Part shown: positions 39,208-51,879 of the stretch, piece by piece
Numbering within the stretch: position 1 is the first letter of the stretch
How the letters are laid out: the number at the start of each line of letters is the position of its first letter
Source of the DNA: Liolophura sinensis
Taxonomy: Eukaryota > Mollusca > Polyplacophora > Chitonida > Chitonidae
Assembly (NCBI RefSeq): GCF_032854445.1
Contig: NC_088300.1
Location: 54,472,984 to 54,536,983, forward strand
DNA: 64,000 nucleotides
Direction of reading: 5' to 3'
Notes under the pieces: model-generated
Databases searched by the model: none
Seen by the model: only the letters and a program-made list of their open reading frames with translations
Told to the model about the DNA's origin: nothing
Position numbers and translations under genes: made by a program

Positions 39208-42200
39208 CATGGATGACGCCGAAGGGGATGACATGGAAGTCGTGGAAACGCGATCCACTACAAAGCGCACGCGCGATTTTTCAGCTTAAAGGAGCTACCA
39301 GGAATGGTAAAAGCAAAGCAGGTGGGTCAGAAACAGGGCAATGCCAATAAAAACGTTGTAATTTCATCTATGGAGGTTTGCCCGTCACTAAGTGGAACCC
39401 AATCAAATTTGGTCAGATTTACAGCAAGCTATCGGAAACATTAAGCAAGTAAAGAAACTTAATGGTAAAGATTTAATGATTGTTTCCACTAGTGCCACTC
39501 AAGTCAAAAAGGTTAGGGGAAGACATCACTGAAGAAGAAGTACAACAAGCACTGAAAAAATACAAAGTAACGAAAGCGCAGCGTCTGACGAAGAGGAAAA
39601 AAAAAACTAAAACCAGATGTATGTTGTTATATTTTAACTTGGATTCCCTACGGGAAGAACTTTCTCTGGGTTATGAAATTTTCCCTATCAAGCAATATGT
39701 ACCTCCCGCAGTCCAATCCTTTAAATGTCAGTCCCAGGGGAATGTAGGGGGCGCCAGCAATGCCCAAGATGTGGTGGCCAACCTAAAAAAGATGAATGTC
39801 GTGACCTGGATCGCCCTAAATGTGTCAACCGCGGGTCACTGAGTCACAGCTCGGCTTATATGGGTTGTCCATATAGAAAGCAGGTATGTAAAGCCCAATT
39901 TATAAAGGTTACCAAAAAATTTCTTTTGCTGATGCGTTAAAATCAGTACGTGAAGAAGATAACCCCCATAGAATTTACCCAGAGAAACCAAATGAGCGAG
40001 CTCTAACAGAAGGGCTGGTAGTTGATACCCCCCAGAACAGCCCAATTCTATTACGTTTACACCCGTCAAACCAGTCCTCAGGTCCATTCAAACCCCACGT
40101 TGTGAATCCACTCAAAAAGAAGATATGTCTTTCACAATGGCCACAAGGCTTATCGCCATCTTTTCTGAAATATTAACAAAAGTCTTCGAAATCGATGACT
40201 CTAAGAGTTTTGAACAGATAGTGTTCAGCATCGCTCAGAGTCGTCTTGGCTCTGAGGCTGTTGGTTTTAAAAGACTGAGCAATATTCTATCTACTGGGTC
40301 CTCGGATGATGAGCATTCATAATGTATCCTTTATATAATATTAATATATATTCCTATCTTGTTTTACTCTTTTTATTAATGACTTTTAACATATTACATC
40401 AGAATATTTGCGATCTTGGCGCTCATGGAGAGGAATTAAAATGTTATATTCAAAACCTTAAGCCTACTCCGCATGTTATATGTCTTCAAGAAACTTTTTT
40501 AAAGCCACATATGGATTTTACTTACCCTGGGTATTTTATGGGTAGAATGGATAGGAATACATATGGGAGAGGGGGTCTGGTCATATTTCTAAAAGATGGC
40601 CTATCCTGTTCAGAATTAAAGTTACCTCCCTTTAAGAGTATTGAAGCACGATGTTTTAATGTTGCTACGAGTTCTGGCACACCCACAAGTGTCCTTAATA
40701 TATACGATCCTTCTAGTCATATTGATAGAAACGATTTTGATACTCTTATGTCTTATATTAATAGCACATACATTATGTGGGGATTTTAACGCTTACGGTC
40801 AGTTATAGGAAAGCACTACAACGAATTTCAAGGGGAGGGTAATGACTGCTTTTATTAATGATTATGAAATGTGTGTTTTAAATGATGGAACAGGCACTCG
40901 TATAGATCCTCATTCTGGTTATCTCTCTCATTCAGACCTTAACCTTTCCTCTGCAGAAGTAGGTCTGTCTTTTAATTGGTTTGTTGATACTATAAGCCCT
41001 TGTCCTAGCGACCTCTTACTAGTTCTAGTCACCTGTTATATAGACCACCATAAGAATCCTGTAGGCCAGCCTCCCAGATGGTGTGTGGAAAGGGCAAACT
41101 GGGATGTATATAAAAAGGAATGTATGAGGTCTTTTTCTTATGATATGTATAATAATGATGTTGATATATTTGCAGATAATGTACCAAATGCTGTCGATGT
41201 GGCGGCACAAAAATGTATCCCAAAATCTTCAGATAAGGTTTATAGTAAAATGCCCGTTTCTTGGTGGAACGACGACTGTTCTAATGCTATAAAAAATCGG
41301 AAACGTTTAAAAAGTCGTGCAAAACGTACTCGCCTATACCAAGACATTGTATTCTTAAACGAGCTAAAGCTGTAGCACAGCGGGTAATTAAAACAGCTCA
41401 GAGAGATCACTGGCGACAATTCTGTTCTAATTGATCTGAAAATACAAATACCAAAGAAGTATGGAAGAAAATTATTCCATTAGAGGTAAAAGAAAATCAA
41501 ATAACACCCCAACTATTGTTCATAATAATACTAATTATGTTACTGATATTGACAAGTTTAATATTTTGGCATACAGTTTGTCTTTCGTTTCCAGTTCAAA
41601 TGATTATTCTCCTTAGTTTACATCCCATAAAGAAAATATTGAAGAAATGCATTCTTTTGATAACATTCGTTTCGATGATATGCCAATTAACAATGATTTT
41701 TCTTTACTAGGATTAAAGCAGGCCTTATCTTCATGTTCGGATTCGTCACCGGGTGAGGATACCATTACGTACTCCATGTTGTATAATTTGCCATATCACT
41801 GTCTGACGGTGATATTATTGCTCTACAATACCATTTGGTCTAATATGAAACTTCCTGTTAAATGGAAAACGGCAATTGTGGTGCCCGTTGCTAAACCAGG
41901 TAAACATCCCTCGTTCACATCTTCGTTCAGGCCTATAGCCGTCACGTCCTGTCCTTGCAAGGTCATGGAGCGTATGATAAATTCTAGAATGATGTGGTTT
42001 TTGGAGAAAAATATACTTAGTTCAGTACCGAGCGGTTTTAGAAACAAACGTTGTACTACTGACCATGTAATTAATTTAGAAATCTCCAATAGACATTGTC
42101 TGCCAGCAGCCTACGAATGGTTGTGGGTTTCTCCCGGGTTCTGCCCGGTTTCCTCCCACCATAATGCTGGCCGCCGTCGTATAAGAAAATATTCTTGAGC

Positions 42201-44220
42201 ACGGCGTAAAACACCAGTCAAATAAATAAGTAAATAAATCCAACAGACACTCATTTAAATATAAAGATTATTTACTTGCCGTGTTTCTTGATTTTAGAAA
42301 AAGCATACGATATGGTTTGGAGGACTGGGGTGTTAATTAAGCTACATAATATTGGTATTGGTGGGGAAAATGTTGTTTTTTTTTTTAAAAGATATCCTTT
42401 CCGGACGTTTTATTAAAGTTCGAGTGGGACGAAATTATTCCCGCATGGTTCTGGTGGAGTATGGGGTTCCCCAGGGAAGTGTCTTGTCTCTTATTTTATT
42501 TAATATAGCAATAAATGATTTACTCAATGTCATATCCCCTAAATTAAATTGCGCGCTTTTCGCTGATGATAAATCCATGTGGTTTTGCTCTAGGTCCCTT
42601 GCCTCTTGTGTCAAGCATATTCAGCAAGGCCTAGATGATATAATGAAATGGAGCCGGGACTGGGGGTTTAAGTTTTCTTCTGTTAAAACAGAAGCTGTTG
42701 TGTTTACACGGCGCCATACTGATAATGTTTGTCTGACTCTTAATAACTCAGTCATCAAAGTCTCCTCTTCTTTTAAGTAGCTCGGGGTTATATTTGATAG
42801 CAGGCTTACTTGGGGTAGACATATTGATTATTTGATAACAAGATGTGATAAAGCTCTAAATTTAATGAGGTGTGTTTCGGGCAAATCTTGGGGGGGCGGA
42901 CAAAAAATCATTACTACTGCTATATCGTTCTCTTATTCGTACCAAACTTGATTATTGTTGTGAAGTCTATCATTCTGCTTGCATTACTCTTAAAGAAAAA
43001 ATAGATTCTGTTCAGTGCGCAGCAATGCGGATATGTACAGGGGGCATACACCACACCACTAACGTCTTCCAGGTATTCTGTAACGAGTGGCCATTGTCTA
43101 TCCGTCAGCGTCTGCGCACCCTCAAGTTCTTTTGCAGGCTCAAATGTTCGGTTAATAATGCTTCGTCTCGTTTGCTTGAACCTTCCTTTTATGACAATTT
43201 GCATGACTTAAATAGTAATGCTGGGTTACCAAATTTAGTTTGAGATCAAAGAATATATCTTCGTCCTAAGATTGTGGTAATTCTGCTTTGAAGTCCTCTC
43301 GTGTTCCTGATTTCCCCACATCTACAACCTGCTTATATTTCGACTACTCTGAACGATAATAGCAATAACTCTGATAATCCGAATGTCTCCTTACTACGTG
43401 CTACTGAATATATACATACAAATTTATCCCAGTATCTACAGATATACACTGATGCCTCCAAGTGTCCAGACAGCAACAGAGTTGTTGCAGCTTTTTGTGT
43501 CCCAGAGTATTCTAAATCTTTTAGATTATCAAATTTTGTTTCAGTATTTACAGCCGAACTTGCACCTATCATCAGTGCTCTTCAGTTTCTCCTCAAAATA
43601 AAGCCTTCCAGGGCTGTTATACTTACTGATTCTTTATCTTCCTTGCAAGCCGTGTTGAATTATATCTTGTATAAATCTTCCTCCCTTGTATTCTACATTT
43701 ACTACATTTATGCACCACTCTTCGTTACCAGGGTGTTTCTGTCAGTTTTGACTGGGTGCAAACTCATGTCGGTATTGTTGGAAACAAGATGGCAGACTTC
43801 CTGGCGAAGAAAGCCTTATCCTTTCATGTGCCCTTAAACATTAATAAAATTATGAGTTATGTTACACCTACGTTTGTGGATATTTGGCACCAGCAGTGGG
43901 GCGAATTTGATAAGGGGAAGTTTTTCCATGAGAATAATCGTTCTGTTTTGTTAAAGTCGCCATTATCATTACGTTCTCGACGAGATGAAACACGTTTTAG
44001 TCTTTATTTCTGAACATGTTTATTTATTACCTATTTATTTAGCATGAATCTGCATCCATCTGGGTTATGTGATGTGTGCCTAGTTAACGATGATATTGCC
44101 CATGTTTTAATTACGTGTACCCGGCACTCTAAAGCTCGTCGTTCTTTACCGGGACTTACGCTCCATTGGCCTTCGGCATTTTATCTCAGCATCTGTTGTA
44201 AATCCTAAAAGGAACCGAAA
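39208..44220 (+). pseudogene. I/Nimb-type LINE with RNase H, near full length, decayed
   Basis: Domains occur in order. The gag-like ORF1 starts MDDAEGDDMEVVETRS (39208), then QRLTKRKKKT, then three zinc knuckles (about 39720-39890; CPRCGGQPKKDEC, SSAYMGC). An apurinic endonuclease starts at about 40381 (LHQNICDLGAHGEELKC, CLQETFLK). RT is at 41647-42095 and 42240-42870 (SFRPIAVTSCPCKVMER, VPQGSVLS, FADDK). RNase H is at about 43436-43830 (IYTDASKCPD, ILTDSLSSLQA, HVGIVGNKMADFLAKKA). A Cys/His-rich end, LCDVCLVNDDIAHVLITC, reaches about 44130. Endonuclease, RT and RNase H together point to the I superfamily. Frameshifts, stops and a nested SINE (42097-42238) make it inactive. Confidence 0.88.
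42097..42238 (+). mobile_element. SINE family A, 5'-truncated, inserted in the LINE RT
   Basis: Flanked by TCCAATAGACAT (42085-42096) and TCCAACAGACAC (42239-42250). Both copies encode Ser-Asn-Arg-His, so the duplication is visible at protein level. Removing the insert reconnects the RT reading in the order expected. Confidence 0.93.
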
Positions 44221-45139
44221 AAAAGATCTTTTCATGCTCTGGCCAATTTTCTTAACAGATGTCGTCGCTTTTAATAATCAGTAGTATATAGAATATAACT
44301 CGTATATGATTGTGTAAATATATTTGCCTGAGTATTAATAATAATATGAAGGTATATTTAATAGCGATAGCATGTTTGGACTAGCCTATCCGTCGCTTTT
44401 ATGGTAGTTGTTGCTTTCACCAATATGGAACTGATATGAGCTGACGCCTTTACTGTTTTGGCCTTCAGCCATGAATGGGTTTTGGACGCATGCGTAAACG
44501 TATGAAAAAGGCATGCATCCTTTTTATAGTCATCTCAATCTTCCGATAAACTAATCTTTGGTTTGGTCCTTTTCTTTAGGGTTTAATGTTACCGTAAACA
44601 TAGAATTTGGATCTAGATTGGCATTCAGTATTCGAATAATAGACCTTTCCGAATTGTCAATCAAGAATACGCAATTGAGCAATCAAAAGCAGTAGTGTTG
44701 CACATTGGTTACAGATATTCCATCTTTCCCCTCTCAACGGGAATGGAATGAAAAGTAACGTTGTCACGAGAAGGGGCGGTGGGACATCAGGTCCCGGGAT
44801 CATTTTCAGATTTCAGATCACTTTAAAATTGTTATTTCTTAAAAGTGACCCGCTTGGCGTGTCCGATTTGGCACCATGTTCGTTATTTAAATTTATATCT
44901 CTATAGAAGCCTGCTGGCTGGAAAATAATAACAACACGATATTCGGATATCAAAGACCTTTTCTCGAATATCTAGCACAGTTTCCATTATTCGGATGTTC
45001 AGCAATGTTCTGGCTCTCATGCATATGGCTTTGGACAGTTTTTCTTAATTCGCATTTCAAATAATATGTTTCGAATATAAAAATATAAGTCTTGTCTAAT
45101 ATAAATTTTTAGACGCATATATAGTGCCGGCACGTTTCT

Positions 45140-46165
45140 GAAAAGCGAATGACGAATGAAGTGCTAGCACCATATTTGAGTCATCGCATTCTGAAGCCCG
45201 AAATAACGAATAACGTGGTGGCACCATATTCGAACCGTTCCGTTACTCAAGACCGGAATAACGTATAACGTGCTCTCTGTTGCGCTGGGTTACGAATTCG
45301 TAACTTACTTGACACAACACAGTTGATCTGGAAGTAGACAAATGGCATCTTTATATACGATTGAATGACTCGCATTCAGCAAAGTACAACGCAGAGTGGA
45401 GAAAACAATAACGTCATAAATGACTATACGTAGCTGAATGTATCATACTGTACATAACTGCGTTTGTAAACGTCTGTTTAAAGTAAAAGTGAATGTGAAA
45501 GGTTAACGCATAACTTGTGCGGTTATAAACATTTCGCTTTACGTTACGCTAATTCTCTATTAATACCACATGGTTGGCTTTATCGTAGAACAACTCACGT
45601 GGCATTGGTGTAACAGTTGGTGCAAGATTATTCTCATGGAAAAACTTCCCCTTATCAGATTCGTCCCACTGCTGCTGCCAAATATCCACATACTTAGGTG
45701 TAACATAACTCATAATTTTATTAATGTTTAAGGGCACATGGAAGAAGAAAAAATGTCATTTTTATATTCGAATCGGTGACTCGCATTCAGAAAAGTACAA
45801 CGCAGAACGAAGAAATCGATGAAGTGATGCCGTCAACACAAAACAGACACTTACCCACATTATGAACACGAACTATCGGGGTACCAGTAATAACTTGAAC
45901 TACAATAGTGTTCTACCAAATGCCTACGACGCATGGAAATTATAATTTCTTCTTGAAATACAAAAAAAAATAAAAACATTTTCATCTCTGATCTACATGC
46001 AAAATGACACTTACCACTCTTATTATCACAATATTGCAAGACTGTCCTGTGGTCACGATAACCCAAATAACGAATAATGTGCTGGCACCATATTCAAGCG
46101 GTCAGGATACCGAAGACCTGAATAACGACTAATATGCTGTCACCATATTCGAGCCAGCGAGTGGT
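45140..46165. repeat. diffuse dispersed/tandem repeat zone
   Basis: GAATAACG-(T/A)-GTG-TGGCACCATATTCGA phrases occur at about 45150-45260 and again at 46060-46160. TGACTCGCATTCAG-AAAGTACAACGCAGA occurs at 45365 and 45776. The interval between holds a reversed LINE fragment. Confidence 0.6.
45626..45740 (-). pseudogene. second, reversed fragment of the same LINE family
   Basis: The minus frame reads PLNINKIMSYVTP, VDIW and DKGKFFHENN, nearly identical to 43826-43940 at the RNase H/C-terminal border of the LINE. Only about 115 bp match. It is inverted about 1.7 kb downstream of its counterpart. Confidence 0.85.
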
Positions 46166-46169
46166 GGTG

Positions 46170-47300
46170 GGGGGGCACGATGATCTACATCTTTATAACA
46201 GATCTGCTGTCAATGACAGATCTCAAATGGTAAATATCTTCCATTAACGAACGGTGATGACATCGACATTGGCAAATCTCTTGCACAGCGCCATGCTTAT
46301 CGGGAGGTCCACCATGCGTCTGTGAAGCCACAGTGCAGCACACCCTGCCTCTACAAAAACACTTTATTCGATTTGCTGTCCTTTTCTGCAAACAGTACTG
46401 TAAATACTTTCATAGACTTGTCATATCGTATTCACTGAACAAAGCTTTCGATTGTGAGACGATTTTTCCCCTCCAAATATCGAAGAGTAACTATAAAATC
46501 GGAAACCTCTGTTACTGAATTCCTACCGCGAAATGAGGTTTCCGAGATTCTCACATTTAGCCAACGGCGCATATAGGCCCCTATAATGCGCAGCCGTGCA
46601 TCGACAATTTTGCACAACAATTAAACTTGAACGTTAGATCACTGCCAGCAATAACAACGACAACTTCTGAGTCAGCCCTCCCTGTTTTGAAGATACATAC
46701 AGTCTTATAAGATAAAATCTTTACACAAAGTACCCCTCAAGAAAATGAATTTCATTCTTGGGGAATTTTTGACAAAAACATGATTCTAATGGTATAACTG
46801 AATTAAGTGACTGAAGTGACTGAATTAAGTGACGTCAGTCACAGGGCCGTTGTGTTTCAAATTCCTTACATAAAAGTATTAGTAATAATTCCTGAACAAA
46901 AGGAATTCATGCCCATGGTGCTGTTTGTATTTGATGTAGTAGAATTCACAAAAATAAAATAAAGAAAGAAAAATATATGAATTAAACATAAATAAAACAA
47001 TTTCGTATTGTTTAGGTCTTAACTTGATAGACTGTTACTCTCCTTATGCAGAGACCGTAGCCGTAAGTCTGCTCAACCTCTGCTGAAAAGCCTGCACATC
47101 TCGCATAAGGTGACGTAAACATAGCTATTTAACATAATCCTGGCCGAACATTGGACACGACTCTACTATCTCCTGGCGGGAAGTCGTAAACAGTAAATGA
47201 CAGTTGACATGTTCAGAAACATATAGCTCTATGTACGACAATCATGCGATTTGATGGCCATGCCAAAGAAATGGAAAGATCATGTGGATTTCAAGGTTTA
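46170..47300. other. intergenic stretch without recognised gene
   Basis: A 68-codon minus frame at 46185-46391 and short frames elsewhere carry no recognised motif. ACTGAATTAAGTGA is tandemly repeated near 46800. Confidence 0.4.
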
Positions 47301-47344
47301 CTGTAGAATGTATTTAGCACAGCTAACATCCCAGTGAATAATCG

Positions 47345-47885
47345 TGTTGTGACAGCCCAAAGGTGTGATTTGACGACGGAAAGTAAGACTTCCAAGGAGC
47401 TCTTGGACGCTTTCCACGTCGTCTTCCCTGAGGTTGTTGTGGTAAAAGGATTTATTTATTTTATTGGTGTTTGACACCGTACTCAAGAATATTTCACTTA
47501 TGCGACGGCGACCAGCATTATGGTGGGAGGAGACCCGGCAGAGCCCGGGGAAAACCCACAACCATCCGCACGTTGACAGACCTCCTCACGTACGGCCGGA
47601 GAGGAAGCCAGCATGAGTGGTAAAAGGAGAGGGCTATCTCTGCATGCCATGTTCGTGAGACTAAATAAAATAGAAAACGCTCTACGGAAAGAGGAAACCT
47701 GCCAAGGAGAGAAGGGGGATATTTGCAAGGATATTAAAGAGCAATGGGAAACGAACAGAGAGTAGCTCGAATGGCTGTCGGAAGCTCATCTCCCCGCAGT
47801 AGGAAGAGATTTAGAGCTATCACCCCCACGGCGGAGAAAGAAAATGTTTCAACCAGTTGTGTTCCAGAACTACAACCTGTGATTG
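47345..47885 (+). pseudogene. decayed coding fragment split by a SINE
   Basis: If the SINE at 47451-47616 is ignored, the + strand reads ...KELLDAFHVVFPEVVVVKG then EGYLCMPC, then a charged helix LNKIENALRKEE and a basic SPPRRRKKMF near 47830. A CxxC followed by a helix resembles zinc-ribbon plus coiled-coil proteins often found as repeats in invertebrate genomes. There are stops and at least one frame change. The family is not identified. Confidence 0.3.
47451..47616 (-). mobile_element. SINE family A, 5'-truncated, with exact 12-bp target-site duplication
   Basis: GTGGTAAAAGGA occurs at 47439-47450 and 47617-47628. The element runs from a TTTATTTATT tail to GGAAGCCAGCATGA and lacks the A and B boxes. 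Confidence 0.93.
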
Positions 47886-47899
47886 TTAGTTAGAGGAGG

Positions 47900-49235
47900 T
47901 TTTATTTCCTTAAATATAATTACTTACAACCCTTTCTGATAAACAAGGGCTTCGGGCTCAATGCTAATTTCCTCGCCATCGTGTTCTACGGTCGACATCT
48001 TACTTTTGCCAGTTCTTGCTTGATGATGACTATTAATGAAGACACACACCCACTTCAACCAATGAAAATTTGTATTCTTCCGCGAAGGCTTTTTTCTCGC
48101 ACGGAGAATTCATTGGCTAACACTGATTACATCATTGTCCACTTATATACAAATGTGGTAAGTATTTCGACAGACCGAAAACCGGTAGGTACCGGTACGT
48201 TAGGACGGTCTGGTTTAGAGAGACTAATATACTGTCTGCAAAGGAGTACTTCATTTAAAAAATGCTTCTCCTTTCAGAAATGCATTTAATGTGATACTTA
48301 TGAGGTATCTGCAGGCAAATATCCATTTTTTATTAACACTGGAGGAGTTTCAATTGATACATTCCATGGGTGACATGGTATTAAGATTGACATATATTTA
48401 AACTGTGACTTTAGATCTATACTGGTCTTGAATTGCAACATAGTCATCTAAGGCTATGGCAAGTTCTTGGCGGCCGAGGGCGGCAGGTCCCCAAACACCT
48501 GGCCATTATGGCTTTCATAAATCCTGGCTAGGGGTCTGGTACTAACTGCGTTGCCCGTTAGTGACATCATCATCGCGCTATCTTTTCATATGCTCGACAC
48601 TGCACTCCAATTGTCTCCTCAGTAATACGCAATAGGCATTTCAGCATCTTGGAAATTTTTTTCAGTGTCTATATCTTTAAAGCCTACAGAAGTAAAAAAA
48701 AAAGCGGTCTTTAGCCATGGACATATTTATAGATCTGCCCGAGATTTCTCTGACGTTAGGTTTGGCTAAATATTTGAACAAAATCCTGCCAAACCTAAGA
48801 GCTAACTCCGACAACATTTACTTTGGTTGTGACGCTGCCATTGCTGCTCTTGATATTACAAGCAACAAGTACATGTATTTGACACATCTTCCACTGCATA
48901 TACAACTGACCGTATAAGTAAAACGTTCATCAGAAGAGTATAATGTGATGCCGGTATACAGTATCCATCTAAATATGATTGATGATATAAACATCCACTA
49001 TCACACCATAACTGTGTCTTATCTCTGAAAGGAAACCCGTATAGTTTCTTATTCAATCAGGGGTCAGCAGTGAGAGTCTCTAGTGAATCACCTAGCGGTT
49101 ATCACTACATCAAACGTTAACTATATAGGCCTACATGAGCCAATGCCGATTGCTAATTGCTTCTTGTGCTGATGAATAGCCAATAGATACACTGGCTCAC
49201 ATACGACGGTTAGCATTTTTGTAAGTTTTGTAAGT
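47900..49235. other. intergenic stretch without recognised gene
   Basis: Frames at 47981-48289 and 48717-48917 (starts MDIFIDLPEISLTLGLAKYL) are open but have no recognised motif, no splice partners and no related copy in the window. Confidence 0.35.
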
Positions 49236-49402
49236 TTTTCTCTGGTTTCCACCTGAATGAAAACGGTTTTTACCTGTTGAAAACCGTTTGCATCTTGGCG
49301 TAGAGGTTTTCACCAGGGTCAAAACGCCTTTACCTTCTGCAAACCGCTCTCACCATGGCGTAAAGGTTTTCAGCTGGGTGAAAACAACTGGCATCTATGC
49401 AA
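49236..49402. repeat. degenerate tandem repeat rich in GGTTTTCA/TGAAAACC
   Basis: About four units of roughly 40 bp contain TGAAAACGGTTTTTACC, GCGTAGAGGTTTTCACC or GCGTAAAGGTTTTCAGC. The words are partly self-complementary, so each unit could form a small hairpin. Confidence 0.65.
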
Positions 49403-49539
49403 GCATAGACACTCACCCGATACTCATCTTGTTCTGGTTCGAACGTTGGAAACGATATGAAAAGAGCCTTGATATGGAAAGTCTTCAGACAATAGTATAT
49501 TTTCATAATCATGTGTTCTGGTCGTTTGTGTGGCGCTCC

Positions 49540-49907
49540 TAATAGGAGAGTTTCGAGTTCAAACTCTTTGATCGTTGAACGAAGGAAAAAGCCCAACTGT
49601 ATCATGTGACCTATCAGCTATGTTAGGCAACTATTTTTGATCACATTCACTATAACATGGGCGTCTGAAAAAAGTGTCATAAAACGTAATATAGAGTGGA
49701 AGAATGGCCGAGAAGATTGAGAATCAGAATGTTTGTCAACTTGAGAAACTCTTAAATATCATCTGTGCTTCTTAAAAAGGGCGAGACAGGTGATCAATAA
49801 ATTAATGTCAACAAAGGTGGCCTAACATTTTTCACCATTCACTTGACACAGTGGGGCTGTTTTCAACATTGATGACAAAACAGTTCCAACTCGAAACTCC
49901 CCTATTA
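49540..49907. mobile_element. MITE with TAATAGGGGAGTTTCGAGTT ends
   Basis: The left end TAATAGGAGAGTTTCGAGTT (49540-49559) is matched in reverse by 49888-49907 with one mismatch in 20. It is 368 bp and non-coding. Confidence 0.85.
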
Positions 49908-50795
49908 TGATGTATTTACATACAGGTTAAAATGCCTTTCTCCACCATCTCCAGTCCTTGGGTTAAGGGGAATCCTTTATAACTAAGTGAGAACTGTTTT
50001 CATGCCTAGGTACTAGATGATACCTGTTTTCAACCAAATGAAAACCAAGTTTCTAAACTTAAAAAACAACTTTGTGGGATATTGGATATAGAAGTTAGTA
50101 TGATCATGGACCAGTAAGGGAATCCATCGGTGAACGACTTCAGTGGTAGTGGTAACCAACAGTTTATTACAAAATCACACTTCATGTAGGAGGCACATCG
50201 AGGAAAACCAGGGAAACGAATTCAGTGCCATAAACGAACAATGCAATCTGCTAAATTTAACTTCACCAAGATGATATGCAGAACGGATCGCCTTGACCAA
50301 ACCCTAGATAATGTATTGATAATCTCTTCGTCAATCTTCACATTCTGTGTTAGACGACAACTGTGTAACAAGCTTCAAACAATCCACCAAATGTTAAGGA
50401 CACTCCATTGCTTCTTATATAATTGGAGACCACATTCCAGGCATTGTAGGATACACTGCACCGGTGCTAATGGACGTCATCCGTCAGTGTCTTGTAAACA
50501 TCTTTCGAAGCCTCCATCACCCACGTTCATAAATAAAGGTATTTGATAATTGCCTCTCCACGTGAGCTTCTTTCGATGAAAAAGTAAGGGATGCATTTTC
50601 ATTTCATGAATAGTTAGCAAAATATCTGACCTGCGTAAAATACACATCATCTGTTGTTTTCGGAAACTTCGTTATCTATACTTGACTTTTGTTAGGATTA
50701 ACCCATTTTTAGAATTAAGCCTACTATACTTGATACAGTTATTAAATTTGTATACCGCCCAGTTATACTGGCTAGATTATCATTGTCTTACAACA

Positions 50796-50864
50796 AGCAC
50801 CGGCGTTGTATAAGTGAAATCTTCGTCAGTGCGGCTAAAAACACCAATTAAATAAATTAATCTA
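50796..50864 (+). mobile_element. SINE family A tail fragment
   Basis: Reads GGCGTTGTATAAGTGAAATC, then GCGGCTAAAAACACCAATTA and an AAATA tail. It is 5'-truncated to about 70 bp. Confidence 0.75.
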
Positions 50865-51039
50865 TAACAAGCAGTTATGATACACCATTACAGACTAGCG
50901 TAATCGCATATAAACAGACTGTTCCTCTCGTGCATGTAATGAAGCCTTGACTATGAATATTTCCGTTATGGTGGTTTGCATTTTTAATTAATGATTCGCC
51001 TGAAGTTTAACATCGGTTTCAACATTATTTTGATCCACC

Positions 51040-51265
51040 CGCTGTGGCCAAGTTGATAAGATTATTCTCTTTCAGTCAATGAGAGAAACGAGATTATAGG
51101 GTTCGGGTTCAATCCCGGGACGGGGAATTTGGAAATCCTCACGTTCTCATTACTCATGGGGTCAAAGCAACCAGTTTTGTTAGGAAAACCCGCGTGCGAC
51201 TTGTTACATAGGGCCGAATGACATCACCTGTCACATGCACAAATACTGAAGAATGGACGTATTCT
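51040..51265 (+). mobile_element. SINE with tRNA(Ser)-like head
   Basis: A-box-like GTGGCCAAGTTGATAAGATT and B-box-like GGTTCGGGTTCAATCCCGG are spaced as in a tRNA with a variable arm. A non-tRNA body follows. The acceptor stem does not pair, so this is not a working tRNA gene. Confidence 0.5.
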
Positions 51266-51267
51266 GA

Positions 51268-51635
51268 CGACCTGTCGCGTCACTTCCTTTAATTCTCTGA
51301 GGTTTATGGTTATTAAGGACATTAGATACTGTTGTAAACAAAGTAAGAAATGTATGTGTGAATAGCTTTGAGGGTTAATGGGCATGTATTTTTCTTTTTA
51401 CCTAAAAATATAATGGACTGGTTACAGGACACGTCAGTTCTCCATTATTTATATTCGTCTGTATATATATATATATAAGCTTTTTCATGACTGGAGTCTT
51501 TGAACAATGTTTCAGTACGTCTGCTAACGTGGTGCAACTGTTGGCATTACAGCCGAGATTGGAGAATCAACAATGGCCTTAAAATGACACATATATGCGC
51601 GTGACCACTAACATTATTTAGAAAGGAAGATGTAG
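51268..51635 (+). repeat. about 400-bp dispersed repeat, copy 2
   Basis: Counterpart of 37575-37985 in the same orientation. It contains a (TA)n microsatellite absent from copy 1. Confidence 0.7.
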
Positions 51636-51777
51636 GCAGTGCGGTATTACGTATTCCTATTTTCGATACACGTCACAGCTATCATATTTTATTACAAATA
51701 CTATAAAACCACTTTTACAACAAAACAATTGTCCGTTTTTTGAAGTATATATATCAAGAATAACCTTTGCTACACAC

Positions 51778-51878
51778 CTCAGAGGAAAGCCAGGATGAGT
51801 TAAACTCACAGCGGCCGCATTGGTAAGAAGCTAATGCCTCGTTGTTCCGCGCTAGCACACTCGGTTACGGAGGCTTTT
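51778..51878 (-). mobile_element. SINE family A, head-only fragment
   Basis: In reverse it contains GAGGAAAGCCAGGATGAGTT, AAACTCACAGCGG and the head end CTCGGTTACGGAGGC. The tail half is missing, unlike the usual 5'-truncated copies. Confidence 0.75.
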
Positions 51879-51879
51879 T

